49,158 bases of DNA from Bacilli bacterium (GTDB taxonomy: Bacteria > Bacillota_I > Bacilli_A > RFN20 > CAG-826): the NCBI GenBank assembly GCA_024695235.1, contig JAILIP010000030.1:1-49158 (forward strand), in the 5' to 3' direction. Position 1 is the first letter of the stretch. Each line of letters starts with the position of its first letter. The notes below the pieces were generated by a model, which saw nothing but the letters and a program-made list of their open reading frames with translations, ran no database searches and was not told the DNA's origin. The position numbers were made by a program, and so were the translations under genes. Below, piece by piece: positions 33,641-42,791 of the stretch.

Positions 33641-33823
33641 ACTCGCTACTGAAATGTTGCTCTAAGAGCAAAAATCAGCAAAAAGCGAGTTTTTCTTTTG
33701 AATTTTTGCTTCGATTTTTAGTGGGAAATGTGGGAAATTGTCATCTTTCAGTACATTAGAAAGACTGAGGATGACATTTTTCATATATTGGGCAGTTTTG
33801 AAGGCGTGTACAGGACTCGCTAC
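33641..33823 (+). repeat. 183-bp repeat, copy 1
   Basis: Bounded by ACTCGCTAC at both ends. In order: a hairpin (ACTCGCT at +0, AGCGAGT at +43) enclosing TTGCTC-TAA-GAGCAA and followed by T residues; GTGGGAAATGTGGGAA at +80; a second hairpin GTCATC...GATGAC (33740-33775); then ACTCGCTAC. It lies 11 nt after tRNA-Glu and matches copy 3 with about 11 mismatches and no gaps by hand count. Confidence 0.85.
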
Positions 33824-33856
33824 ATCAAAAAAATGATTAGTATGTTTGGAAAACTA

Positions 33857-34396
33857 TTATTCAACTTTTATCTCATTCGAATGCCATGATTTTGCTATGT
33901 ATGTTATTGTTATTGTTTTTTTAGAATCTAAAACATCAATCTTTTTTCTATAAGTTTTCTTTCTACCAGCAAAGAGAATAAAGTGTGAACCAATAGGTAA
34001 GCACAGCGAAATCTCACCATTTGGCTCGATTGTATGCCATGTGATTCCGTCTAGAGTTATTCTGAGCTTAAATTTTTCATTAATTAATGAATTGTATTTG
34101 ATGATTACATTATTGATAGGTGATGCGCTATCTAATCGCTTTTCCAAAGCACGAGCAAATTCGTTGTTTGAATCGATATCCAATACTTTGTTACAATAAT
34201 CTCTAGCTTTAGCATAATCGTGTTTTAATTCGTACTCATATGCTCTATTTAATAGATTATTTATCTCGTTTTCGCGATTAATCTGAACAACTTCGTTCAC
34301 TATTATTTTGGTGCCACAATATGAGCAAAAAGCGAAATTCCTATTATCTTGAATTTCCATAGAAGCGCCACAATTAGGACATTTAACTTGTTTCAT
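33857..34396 (-). CDS. Zinc-ribbon protein with TPR-like helices
   Basis: The N-terminal zinc ribbon has CPNCGASMEIQ and FCSYCGTK (two CxxC knuckles), close to that of the TIR protein at 37,790. Residues ~45-95 are helical with a TPR-like AKARDYCNKVLDIDSNNEFA. The last ~75 residues are beta-rich (LRITLDGITWHTIEPNGEIS). At 179 aa it is cytoplasmic. Sharing the ribbon with the TIR and SPFH proteins suggests a common partner. The mRNA is predicted leaderless. Confidence 0.7.
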   Translation of the reverse strand: MKQVKCPNCGASMEIQDNRNFAFCSYCGTKIIVNEVVQINRENEINNLLNRAYEYELKHDYAKARDYCNKVLDIDSNNEFARALEKRLDSASPINNVIIKYNSLINEKFKLRITLDGITWHTIEPNGEISLCLPIGSHFILFAGRKKTYRKKIDVLDSKKTITITYIAKSWHSNEIKVE

Positions 34397-34402
34397 AATC
34401 TT

Positions 34403-34408
34403 ATATTA
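34403..34408 (-). promoter_or_regulatory. -10 box of predicted leaderless zinc-ribbon gene
   Basis: Reverse-strand TAATAT ends 6 nt before the ATG at 34396 (spacer AAGATT). No ribosome site is present. Confidence 0.55.
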
Positions 34409-34467
34409 ATTCTTTTAGCCTCATGTTAAAATAAAAAATACAAATAACTGATTAGGAGGAAGATAAC

Positions 34468-34650
34468 ATGGCATTCAAAACCATAGTTGGTTTGCCTGAC
34501 GGGACTAGAGTTTGGATTAATCTTCAGCAAGTAGTGAAGATGACCAAAACACCAGATGGTCAATATTTTATTTGTTTGACAAATGGAGAAAACTACTTGA
34601 TTACTAAAGATCAGGCGTGCAATATTGAAAGCTACTTGATAGTGAGATAA
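34468..34650 (+). CDS. 60-aa protein of unknown function
   Basis: A strong TAGGAGGA site and its own terminator support a real gene. The sequence is mostly beta (LPDGTRVWINLQQVVKMTK, then YFICLTNGENYLITKD) and faintly recalls small FlbD-like proteins (a VNxxxIxx...LTNGKxY pattern), but there are no flagellar genes here. It is divergent from the zinc-ribbon gene. Confidence 0.65.
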   Translation: MAFKTIVGLPDGTRVWINLQQVVKMTKTPDGQYFICLTNGENYLITKDQACNIESYLIVR

Positions 34651-34669
34651 GTTTAATAACGTTATAAAT

Positions 34670-34692
34670 GAGCCGTTTATCCGGCTCTTTTT
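34670..34692 (+). terminator. Terminator after the 60-aa gene
   Basis: The stem GAGCCG-TTTATC-CGGCTC is followed by TTTTT. Confidence 0.85.
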
Positions 34693-34719
34693 AATAAATA
34701 AAAAGACCACATTGTGATG

Positions 34720-35466
34720 CTATTTCAAGTCAAGCAATTCTTGCTTTTTTTGATTGTATTCTTCCAGAGTAATAGCCCCATCATCAAGCAATCTTTTGTA
34801 TTTCTTTATAAGGTCTGCTATCTCATCTTCACTAAGTGAGAAATCGCCCTTTGTTGGCTTTGGTGTCGATACTTGAACCTGCTGTGTTTGAGGTATAGGC
34901 CTATTAACAGTTCTCGAATCTATTTCTCTAACGCGCTTGTCAAACTCAGCTTTTGTAATGACGCCTTTTTCGTAAATAGCTCTGTGCACTTCGACTTCTT
35001 TATTGCGCTCTTCCCATGTTAAATACTTGCGTTCAGGAGAAGGTGAAGATTGGCGAGTTGTTGTAGTGGTTCTTGTACTTGAGCTGGTCCCATACAGTTT
35101 TGGAGTTGTGTGATGTGTTGTGCCATAGAGTTGATCATCTGGGATCGCTAGTGTAAAGATTCCACCTAATAAACTAACGAATAATAATGTACAGACTCCA
35201 CATCCTACTTTCTTTCCTTCGCTTACTGCTGTTTGCCTCCAAATTAAGATGATTAATCTAAAGATTAGGAAAATAACCCATAATACCCACACCCATGCAG
35301 GATATGCCACGGTTGTGTATGATGTACTAGGATATGAATAGCCAGAATAGTAGTTATAGTTGTATGTTGTAACTGCAACGGTTTGACCACGAGAAAGTAG
35401 CACAAAACCGAGAATGGTATATCCAATTCCTCCAAGCCAGCTGAAGAACGTTGCCGCGCCTTTCAT
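34720..35466 (-). CDS. Membrane protein with C-terminal SHOCT domain
   Basis: The first ~120 residues contain three hydrophobic segments with a Tyr/Ser/Thr-rich loop (YNYNYYSGYSYPSTSYTTVA). A Ser/Thr-rich linker follows, then two short helical hairpins: one around EVHRAIYEKGVITKAEFDKR and a C-terminal LLDDGAITLEEYNQKKQELL, the SHOCT pattern. SHOCT modules are often found on membrane or phage-derived proteins and mediate oligomerisation. The function is unknown. Confidence 0.75.
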   Translation of the reverse strand: MKGAATFFSWLGGIGYTILGFVLLSRGQTVAVTTYNYNYYSGYSYPSTSYTTVAYPAWVWVLWVIFLIFRLIILIWRQTAVSEGKKVGCGVCTLLFVSLLGGIFTLAIPDDQLYGTTHHTTPKLYGTSSSTRTTTTTRQSSPSPERKYLTWEERNKEVEVHRAIYEKGVITKAEFDKRVREIDSRTVNRPIPQTQQVQVSTPKPTKGDFSLSEDEIADLIKKYKRLLDDGAITLEEYNQKKQELLDLK

Positions 35467-35472
35467 ATTTTC

Positions 35473-35478
35473 ATTTTA
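35473..35478 (-). promoter_or_regulatory. -10 box of predicted leaderless SHOCT gene
   Basis: Reverse-strand TAAAAT ends 6 nt before the ATG at 35466 (spacer GAAAAT). No ribosome site is present. Confidence 0.5.
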
Positions 35479-35632
35479 TAACCGCAAAAACACATTTAAC
35501 AAGAAGAGTTGATACATGTTTTCGCTGTAAAAATCATTGTTTTTTGAAATAAATAATAGTTCTTATCTCATTAGAAATGTGATAAACTAAGGTCAGAATT
35601 AAACAAATTGATAACTTTTTGTTGTGAAGATG

Positions 35633-35658
35633 TTTACAAATGTATACAATAGTAGACA
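35633..35658 (+). promoter_or_regulatory. Operator candidate: three direct repeats at 10-nt spacing
   Basis: TTTACA (35633), TATACA (35643) and TAGACA (35653) repeat exactly every 10 nt. They overlap the promoter TTGTGA-17-TACAAT (-10 at 35645-35650) of a ribbon-helix-helix gene. One-turn spacing fits side-by-side binding of RHH dimers and thus autoregulation. Confidence 0.5.
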
Positions 35659-35670
35659 GGAGGACAGTTT

Positions 35671-35868
35671 GTGGATAAAAAATTAAAAGTAACTATGAAA
35701 AAGTACACAGGTGAAACTTCTGTTGTTTCTTTGCGTATGCCTAATGAACTTATTTCTAAGCTTGATGATGTATGCGAGAAGACAGGAAGAACTAGGAATG
35801 AGCTTATTATTAAGAGCCTTGATTTCGCTTTAGAGAATATCGAAATCGAAGGCGAAGACGATGACTAA
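35671..35868 (+). CDS. Ribbon-helix-helix (CopG-type) DNA-binding protein
   Basis: SVVSLRMPNELISKLDDVCE is the beta-strand plus helix A of an RHH fold, and GRTRNELIIKSLDFAL is helix B. At 65 aa it is a bare RHH with an acidic tail. It starts at GTG, fixed by AGGAGGA upstream. As first gene before the SPFH/4-TM/TIR genes, with a repeated operator at its own promoter, it is likely the repressor of that operon. An antitoxin role is possible, but no toxin of a known family adjoins it. Confidence 0.85.
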   Translation: MDKKLKVTMKKYTGETSVVSLRMPNELISKLDDVCEKTGRTRNELIIKSLDFALENIEIEGEDDD

Positions 35869-35879
35869 GGAGAAAGAAA

Positions 35880-37049
35880 ATGGCAAATCTAATTGACGTA
35901 ATTAAGTATGAGGGTGGTAATACAACACTTATTTATAAACACCCAAAGACCGATTTTAATCTAGGATCTCAACTCATTGTTCATGAATCACAAGAGGCTG
36001 TTTTCTTTAGAGATGGTGAAGCTCTTGAATCATTCGGTCCAGGAAGACACACTTTAGAAACACAAAATCTTCCTCATTTAAAGAATCATATTAATGCAAT
36101 GGCAGGCGGACAACACGTTTTCCATTCAGAAGTGTATTTTATTAACCTCACTACCGAATTAGGTGTTAAGTGGGGTACAGATAGCAAGATTAGAATGTTT
36201 GACCCAATGTCTGGTTTACATCTCGAGATTGGTGCCAGTGGAACATTCAATATTAGAGTTAACGATGGTAGAAAACTACTTATCAAAGTTGTTGGTACTA
36301 CATCAGGCTTTGAACAAGAAGAACTCTTTGGTTCGGTTGGATACTCAACCAACAAAGCCATTGGCCTTTTTAGAGGCATGATAGTTTCTAAGGTTAAAAC
36401 ATACCTTGCTAAGGCTATTAGAGAAAACGATATTAACATCCTTGAAGTGGATGAACATTTAGATGAACTCTCTGAATTATTAAGAGTTGAAATCAACAAG
36501 GTTCTTGATTCATACGGAATGTATATTCCTGAATTCCACTTGGTAAATGTTTTACTTCCAGAACCAGGAGAAAATCCAAACTTCGATAGAATGAAAGCTC
36601 AATATGGTGAGAGATTTGTTCTTGCTGAAGAAGAAAGAATTGCTCAAGCCGCTGGTAAGGTCGAGCTTGCTAAAGCAACTGCTCATGCAACAGCAGAAGC
36701 AGAAGCCACCAAGATTAAAGGCATGACAGATATCGAACTAGAAAAGCAAAGAGGCTTAGCACATGCTGAAGTCCTCAAGGCTCAAGGTGGAGATTATCAA
36801 TCCGAAACAGCTAGACAAGTTGGTGTTGCTGCAGCCTCAAATGAGGGTGGCGGTTCATCAAGTATCGCTAGTGACATTGTTAAAGCAGGCGTCGGTATAG
36901 GCGTTGGCGTTTCAGTTGCTAAAGAAGTTGTTGGGACAGTAAAAGAAGTCGTAGTAGCTGCTGATGGTTCGTGGGAATGCCCAGAATGCCATCACGCAGG
37001 TAATAAAGGCAAATTCTGTGAAGAATGTGGCCATAAGAGAGGAGAATAA
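35880..37049 (+). CDS. SPFH-domain protein with C-terminal zinc ribbon (YdjI / 'virion core protein' type)
   Basis: The SPFH/band-7 domain spans residues ~25-260 (QEAVFFRDGEALESFGPGRH early), followed by an Ala/Glu-rich helix (AKATAHATAEAEATKIKG), a Gly/Ser-rich stretch and a zinc ribbon WECPECHHAGNKGKFCEECG. It matches the Bacillus YdjI-like group. SPFH proteins form membrane-bound oligomeric rings or microdomains. It ends 2 nt before the 4-TM gene and starts 11 nt after the RHH gene, so all are one operon. A scaffold for the downstream membrane proteins is inferred. Confidence 0.88.
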   Translation: MANLIDVIKYEGGNTTLIYKHPKTDFNLGSQLIVHESQEAVFFRDGEALESFGPGRHTLETQNLPHLKNHINAMAGGQHVFHSEVYFINLTTELGVKWGTDSKIRMFDPMSGLHLEIGASGTFNIRVNDGRKLLIKVVGTTSGFEQEELFGSVGYSTNKAIGLFRGMIVSKVKTYLAKAIRENDINILEVDEHLDELSELLRVEINKVLDSYGMYIPEFHLVNVLLPEPGENPNFDRMKAQYGERFVLAEEERIAQAAGKVELAKATAHATAEAEATKIKGMTDIELEKQRGLAHAEVLKAQGGDYQSETARQVGVAAASNEGGGSSSIASDIVKAGVGIGVGVSVAKEVVGTVKEVVVAADGSWECPECHHAGNKGKFCEECGHKRGE

Positions 37050-37051
37050 CC

Positions 37052-37768
37052 ATGGAACTCAAACTTAAAGTTACAAAAAGAGGTATCGTTACAGGATTAA
37101 TTCTCTTAATTCTTCTAGCGGTCTATAACGTTTTATTCTTTGTTATCCCATTCAATAGAAGTTATTCAAACGGTTCATTTTGGGTAACATATGGCGTTAC
37201 ATCATTCTTAATCGTTTTTATGGCAGTAGTGGTCTTCATCGGATTTCATGACAAAGACATTAAATCAAGAGTATTTGGAGTCCCTATTGTATATTTAGGA
37301 TATTCAGCATTATTAGTCCAGCTCATCGTTGACGGTGCAGTTATGGCTGTTGGTAATTTCTTTGAAATTAAGATTTGGATTGCAATCATTGTTGAAACAT
37401 TACTTTTGGCATTCTTCTTTATTTCCTTAATTGCTAGAACAGCATATAAAGACACAATTAAGAAAGTCGATGCTCAAAAAGAAAGAAAGGCTTACATGCA
37501 AGATTTAAGAGTTCAGCTTGATACTTTAGTTGGGACTAACTCAATTGAAGCCATTAAGCCTGAATTAGAAAAGCTTGCTGAAACTGTCAGATTTGCTGAC
37601 CCTGTTTCATCTAAAGCCTCAGTCGATACAGAAGATCAAATTACAGTTGCTTTCGAATCATTAAGCAAGGCAGTTGCTAATGGTGATGTCGAAAAAGCAC
37701 AAGTTTCTATCGCAAAGATGAATAGACTTTTAAACGAAAGAAAAGCCTTATTAAAAAATAGTAAGTAG
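37052..37768 (+). CDS. Four-TM membrane protein with helical cytoplasmic tail
   Basis: Four membrane segments lie in the first ~135 residues, followed by a ~100-residue helical tail (KVDAQKERKAYMQDLRVQLD). AGAGGAG precedes the start. It is placed between the SPFH and TIR genes with 2- and 21-nt gaps. No family was recognised; position suggests a membrane partner of the SPFH or TIR protein. Confidence 0.75.
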   Translation: MELKLKVTKRGIVTGLILLILLAVYNVLFFVIPFNRSYSNGSFWVTYGVTSFLIVFMAVVVFIGFHDKDIKSRVFGVPIVYLGYSALLVQLIVDGAVMAVGNFFEIKIWIAIIVETLLLAFFFISLIARTAYKDTIKKVDAQKERKAYMQDLRVQLDTLVGTNSIEAIKPELEKLAETVRFADPVSSKASVDTEDQITVAFESLSKAVANGDVEKAQVSIAKMNRLLNERKALLKNSK

Positions 37769-37789
37769 TTTATTAAACCAATAGAGTTT

Positions 37790-40700
37790 ATGGCAGTTTA
37801 TAAGTGTAAAATGTGCGGTGGCACAATCGAAGTAACAGAAGGTCAAAATGTTGTTACCTGCGAGTTTTGTGGTGCCACTCAAACAGTTCACTCATTTGAT
37901 AACGAGAAGAAGAACACTTATTTTAAGCGTGCCGAAACATTACGTTTTAGGTGCGAGTTTGATAAAGCAGCTGGCATCTATGAGACAATTGTCTCGGAAT
38001 TTCCAAGAGAAGCAGAAGCTTATTGGGGTCTTGTTCTTTGTAAATATGGAATTGAATATGTTGACGATCCTAAGACCGGTCTGAAGATTCCAACATGTCA
38101 TAGAACTAGATTTGAATCCATATACGAAGACACAGATTACAAGAATGTTATTAAACATGCTGATGTGGTCGCTCGCGGTGTCTATGAGAAAGAAGCAAAG
38201 GAAATATCAAAGCTTCAAAAATCAATATTGGATATCTCTTCTAAGGAGGAACCATTTGATATCTTTGTTTGCTATAAAGAAACTGATAGAAGTGGCGATA
38301 GAACCCCAGATTCTGTCTTAGCCCAAGATATTTATAAAGAATTGACTCATGAAGGCTATCGTGTCTTCTTTTCAAGAATTACATTAGAAGATAAACTCGG
38401 AACGCAGTATGAGCCTTACATATTCGCTGCACTTCATTCATCCAAAGTAATGATTCACGTTACAACAAGTGATGAAAATAGTGAATCAGTATGGGTAAAG
38501 AACGAATGGCAAAGATACCTTTCATTGATTCAAGAAGGTCAAAAGAAGGTATTGATTCCTTGCTACAAAGGAATTACTGCTTATGAACTTCCTGATGAGA
38601 TGCAAAATCTACAAGGTCAAGACATGTCTAAACTTGGCTCTATGCAAGACTTAGTTCGTGGTGTTAATAAAATACTTGGAAAACATCGAAAAGCGGCCTA
38701 TATAGACCCTTATGATGTTGAGAAGAGTGCTGGCCAAGATGCCTTCGATTCGCAGGTTAATAAAGGCTATGTGTATCTTTCTAAAGAAATGTGGGAAGAA
38801 GCTGAAGAAACCTTCCATGATGCAACTAAGCTTGTGCCACTTTGTGGACGAGCATATATTGGTTTGATGTTAGCTAGAGCACAGGCTGGTTCAATTGATG
38901 ATTTATTAGAGTTCAATGGATATGAAGCCAAAGCTTTAACAATGCTTAGTATTGCTAAATCCTTTGCCGACAAGAAATGTCTAGAAGAGATTGAAGAAAT
39001 CAATAAGAAGATTAGCGAGTTACGTTACAAAGAAGATAAAGATTCGTTATTATACAAACTCTCCCATAGATACTGGGATGATGCTATGGAAATCATTAGC
39101 CAACAAACTGATGAAAAACACAAAATAGAATTCGAAGACCTTTATAAAGAAGCGTTATACAAAGAGTCGTGCATAGATTTAGAAGCAATCAATTCTGTAA
39201 AAGAAGTAGGACTATTTGAAAGATTGATTCGAGATTTTACATGGCTTGGTGATTATAAAGACTCAAAAGATAAACTCCAAGTATGCGCCGAAAAGAAACA
39301 AACAATCTCTGATGCGTATGATGTTTCATGTTTAGGTTTATTAGCATTACCTTTAGTACCTAATCCTACTCTCTCTGATATTTGCAGGGTTGCAGATAAG
39401 ATTGGTAGAAACAGAACTCAAGCCTTCAATCCTCAACCATTTGGAAAAGATTTCAAAGAGAAAGCAGCTAATATTGAAGATTCAGGTATCAAATATATCG
39501 CAAGCAAATCATTAAATCTCATTTCTTCTTTTACAACAGTTCAACAGTGTCAAACATTGAGAACCACTTTAAAATCTCTGAAGAGAGACAATGATTTTAA
39601 TAATGTCTATAAATCCATAAATGAAAAAGAACAGAACATAAAAGAGGTTAATGCCGCCATCAAACGTAAAAAGACTATTAAAGGCTTAAAAATCGGTGGC
39701 ATTGTATTGGCGGCATGCGCTGTCATTACTGGCGTTGTTTTCGGTGTTAAAGGTATTGTGGATGCTGTTAATAGGAGTAATACATATAAATCTGCTTTAG
39801 CAGCTATGGAATCTGGTGAATATGATGATGCAATTGCATATTATCAATCACTAGGTTCCTATAAGGATTCACAAAATAAGATAGAAGTATGTAATGGTTT
39901 AAAGCAACTTGAAGCATCTATAGAAACCAAGAAAGAATCAGATGCGATTAGAGGCATAAAGACTATTGTTTCTGCGGGAGAACCTGTTGATGTGGCATAT
40001 TCACTCAATGGAAATGTTAAGCGAAATTCGCTTGTTAAGTCGTTCCCGGAAACAAGTGTAAGAGATACTATTGACAAAGTTGATTTTGAATTATATAAAC
40101 CATCTGAAAATGGGTATACATTTTCTCATTGGCAATCTAAAAGCGTTGTTTATTGGAATGGTACAACCAATCTTAGTTTACTTAGTAATTGGTTTCTTAA
40201 CTATTACACAATTACTTACAATCTTGACGACGGCCAAAACGATGTAAGGAATCCTTCTAAGTATTCGATTGAAACAGATACATTCAATATTTATCCGGCA
40301 ACTAAATATGGTTATACATTCAAAGGATGGAAAGATTCAAACCAAAATGTTGTTGAAAAGATTGAAGGTGGTTCATCCGGAAACATTACTTTGAATGCGA
40401 CATGGGAAATCAATCATTATACAGTTGTTTTCAAAAACTACGATGGTTATGAATTATACAGAACGACGTGTGATCATGGTGGAAGTGTTGCGTATGATGG
40501 GCCAACACCAACTAAACCAACTGATTCGCAGTATTCCTATACATTTAGCGGTTGGGATGGCAGTTTGACCAATATTACAAGTGACAAGATATTCACTGCT
40601 CAGTTTTCTAATTCAACAAATTCTTATCGTGTTACATTTAAAAACTACGATGGCTCGGTGTTACAAGAAATGAATGTCTTATATGGCGGTTCTGCAGTTT

Positions 40701-42670
40701 ATTCTGGTGCAACACCAACAAAGCCAAATTCTCAAGATGATTTATTTGGATATGTATTTGCTGGTTGGGATACAGATGTTTCATATATTACCGGCGAGAC
40801 AATTGTCACGGCCACATATAACACTGTTAATAGATATCTTGCTACATTCAATAACTACAATGGAAATACTCTGTATTCTGCGAGATTTAATAGTGGTACA
40901 ACTCCTGTGTATGTTGGCAGCACGCCAGACAAACCAGCTGATGCACAATATACATATACATTTAATGGTTGGAACCCATCTTTAACCGGCATTACACAAG
41001 ATACTATTTATACTGCTCAATATGCAAGCGAACTTAATTACTATCTTGTCCGTTTCTTAGGGTATGATGGAGTGACAGTTTTAGAAACCCAGCATGTCGC
41101 ATATGGTGCGCATGCTTCTTATAGTGGTGCTACTCCTACAATGCCAAAAACACAGCAATACACATACTCGTTTAGTGGGTGGAATAAAGATCCTAATTCA
41201 ACATTGATTACTCAAGACACCGATTTTGTTGCTCAATTTGATTCAACGATAAATCAATATACAATCACATTTTTGAATTATGACGGAACATCGTTGGGTA
41301 CTAGTACTGTGAATTATGGTACAAATGCCTCTTATACAGGCCCAACACCTACAAGAGTCTCAGATTCTAGAGGATATGTTTTTGATAACAAATGGACAAC
41401 CACTAACGGTGGTCTACAATATGATGACTTATCAAATGTTGTGGCAAACAGGACCGTTTATGCAGCTTATTCTGTTGAAGGGTATAAGAAAATCTCGGCG
41501 AATTTTGATAGCACAAATGATTCAAGGAATGTTGCAATGCTAACAAATAGTGGAAGAGTATTTATGTTCGGAACAAGTCATAGTGGCGAGTGTGGTGATA
41601 GAGTTTTTAACAATGTTACTTCGCAATATACGCCAATTAACGGAAACGAAATAACAATTGATGGAGAAACATTTGTTGATGTCGAAGTTACGACCAATAA
41701 AGTTTATTTTGTCACTTCTTCTGGAAATGTTTATTACACAGGAAGATACGATGACGATCAGGCAATTTATACTTTGACTCCTATGATTATTCCAAATCCA
41801 AACAATTATCATATTGTTAGAGTCATTTCGTCAGATAACTATGTCAGAAATATGTATGCTCTTGATACCGAGGGAAACATCTATTATTGGAATCAAATGA
41901 CTGGTTATGCAAATGTTAAAATTCTTGAATTTTATACAGCAGATCACCTTCGATTTAAAGATGTTGTCCGATGCGGTCCTCTAGGCTTGGCAGGTCTTAC
42001 ACTTGATGGCGATATTTATGGTTGGGGTTATAATGGCCAACAGCAGATGCCATTAACTAGTAACTATAACAATCAATATGTTGCTACACCGTTAAGGTTT
42101 TCTGATGGCACAACCAAGTTTTCAAAAATTACTGGTGGGTATCACAATCTTGCTGCGATTACAACTGATGGTGTTTTATACATGTCGGGTGTGACGGGCG
42201 GCAATGGTATGAAAATTGGTGATGCGGCATCAAATACGTCAGAGAGTTTTGTAAGTACTGGCATTCAAGGTGTTCACGATGTGGCATTAGGAAGAGAGCA
42301 CGGTATTCTTGTAAAAGATTTGAATTATGATGGGAAAGGTGGTTACAAAGTTTATACATGGGGTGACAATAGACTATATGGAGCTTGTGGCGTTTCTGAT
42401 ACATCTTCTGGTTGGCCTGGTTTCACTGAAATAGATTATTCACTTCTTGTCAAAGACAATTTTAAGTATTCAGAATATCAGTACATAAATGAGAACAACG
42501 ACGACATTAAGGTATTTGCAGGCGACTATATGAGTTATCTTATTACGAACAGAAAGCATTTGGTTGCATGGGGCAGGGATCATGCATATTGTTTAGGAAA
42601 CGATGTTAATAGTTCATTTACCATTGATTCAACGACAAAAACGCCTTCCTATTCTAAATATCGTGAATAA
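37790..42670 (+). CDS. Giant TIR-domain receptor-like protein (zinc ribbon-TIR-TPR-TM-InlB repeats-RCC1)
   Basis: Domains in order: zinc ribbon (CKMCGG...CEFCGA, residues 5-30); TPR-like helices; TIR domain from residue ~155 (DIFVCYKETD) to ~300, with the candidate NADase glutamate Glu239 in WVKNEWQRY; more TPR-like helices; one membrane span at ~632-660 preceded by KRKK; about seven InlB / Listeria-Bacteroides-type repeats at ~805-1225 (FKNYDG...YTFSGWD pattern); RCC1-like repeats at ~1230-1626 (SGRVFMFGTSHSGECGDR). There is no signal peptide, so the basic flank predicts N-in, C-out. Zinc ribbon-TIR-TPR proteins are common in gut Firmicutes; the ectodomain here is unusual. The only visible ribosome site is a weak TAGAG. 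Confidence 0.88.
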   Translation: MAVYKCKMCGGTIEVTEGQNVVTCEFCGATQTVHSFDNEKKNTYFKRAETLRFRCEFDKAAGIYETIVSEFPREAEAYWGLVLCKYGIEYVDDPKTGLKIPTCHRTRFESIYEDTDYKNVIKHADVVARGVYEKEAKEISKLQKSILDISSKEEPFDIFVCYKETDRSGDRTPDSVLAQDIYKELTHEGYRVFFSRITLEDKLGTQYEPYIFAALHSSKVMIHVTTSDENSESVWVKNEWQRYLSLIQEGQKKVLIPCYKGITAYELPDEMQNLQGQDMSKLGSMQDLVRGVNKILGKHRKAAYIDPYDVEKSAGQDAFDSQVNKGYVYLSKEMWEEAEETFHDATKLVPLCGRAYIGLMLARAQAGSIDDLLEFNGYEAKALTMLSIAKSFADKKCLEEIEEINKKISELRYKEDKDSLLYKLSHRYWDDAMEIISQQTDEKHKIEFEDLYKEALYKESCIDLEAINSVKEVGLFERLIRDFTWLGDYKDSKDKLQVCAEKKQTISDAYDVSCLGLLALPLVPNPTLSDICRVADKIGRNRTQAFNPQPFGKDFKEKAANIEDSGIKYIASKSLNLISSFTTVQQCQTLRTTLKSLKRDNDFNNVYKSINEKEQNIKEVNAAIKRKKTIKGLKIGGIVLAACAVITGVVFGVKGIVDAVNRSNTYKSALAAMESGEYDDAIAYYQSLGSYKDSQNKIEVCNGLKQLEASIETKKESDAIRGIKTIVSAGEPVDVAYSLNGNVKRNSLVKSFPETSVRDTIDKVDFELYKPSENGYTFSHWQSKSVVYWNGTTNLSLLSNWFLNYYTITYNLDDGQNDVRNPSKYSIETDTFNIYPATKYGYTFKGWKDSNQNVVEKIEGGSSGNITLNATWEINHYTVVFKNYDGYELYRTTCDHGGSVAYDGPTPTKPTDSQYSYTFSGWDGSLTNITSDKIFTAQFSNSTNSYRVTFKNYDGSVLQEMNVLYGGSAVYSGATPTKPNSQDDLFGYVFAGWDTDVSYITGETIVTATYNTVNRYLATFNNYNGNTLYSARFNSGTTPVYVGSTPDKPADAQYTYTFNGWNPSLTGITQDTIYTAQYASELNYYLVRFLGYDGVTVLETQHVAYGAHASYSGATPTMPKTQQYTYSFSGWNKDPNSTLITQDTDFVAQFDSTINQYTITFLNYDGTSLGTSTVNYGTNASYTGPTPTRVSDSRGYVFDNKWTTTNGGLQYDDLSNVVANRTVYAAYSVEGYKKISANFDSTNDSRNVAMLTNSGRVFMFGTSHSGECGDRVFNNVTSQYTPINGNEITIDGETFVDVEVTTNKVYFVTSSGNVYYTGRYDDDQAIYTLTPMIIPNPNNYHIVRVISSDNYVRNMYALDTEGNIYYWNQMTGYANVKILEFYTADHLRFKDVVRCGPLGLAGLTLDGDIYGWGYNGQQQMPLTSNYNNQYVATPLRFSDGTTKFSKITGGYHNLAAITTDGVLYMSGVTGGNGMKIGDAASNTSESFVSTGIQGVHDVALGREHGILVKDLNYDGKGGYKVYTWGDNRLYGACGVSDTSSGWPGFTEIDYSLLVKDNFKYSEYQYINENNDDIKVFAGDYMSYLITNRKHLVAWGRDHAYCLGNDVNSSFTIDSTTKTPSYSKYRE

Positions 42671-42791
42671 TGCTTGCTTGCTTAATCTAGATGTGGGAAA
42701 CGGACAAAAAACTCGAAAAACCCATCAAAACACCCAAAAACCATGTGGGAAACGCCATTTTTGGTGGGAATCACGTAAATTCAAAAACAGC

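Noticed and set aside
33559-33759. Forward frame of 66 codons after tRNA-Asn
   Set aside because: It covers tRNA-Glu and half of the 183-bp repeat.
35671-37049. Toxin-antitoxin pair formed by the RHH and the next gene
   Set aside because: The next gene is a 389-aa SPFH protein, not a toxin; an operon repressor is simpler.
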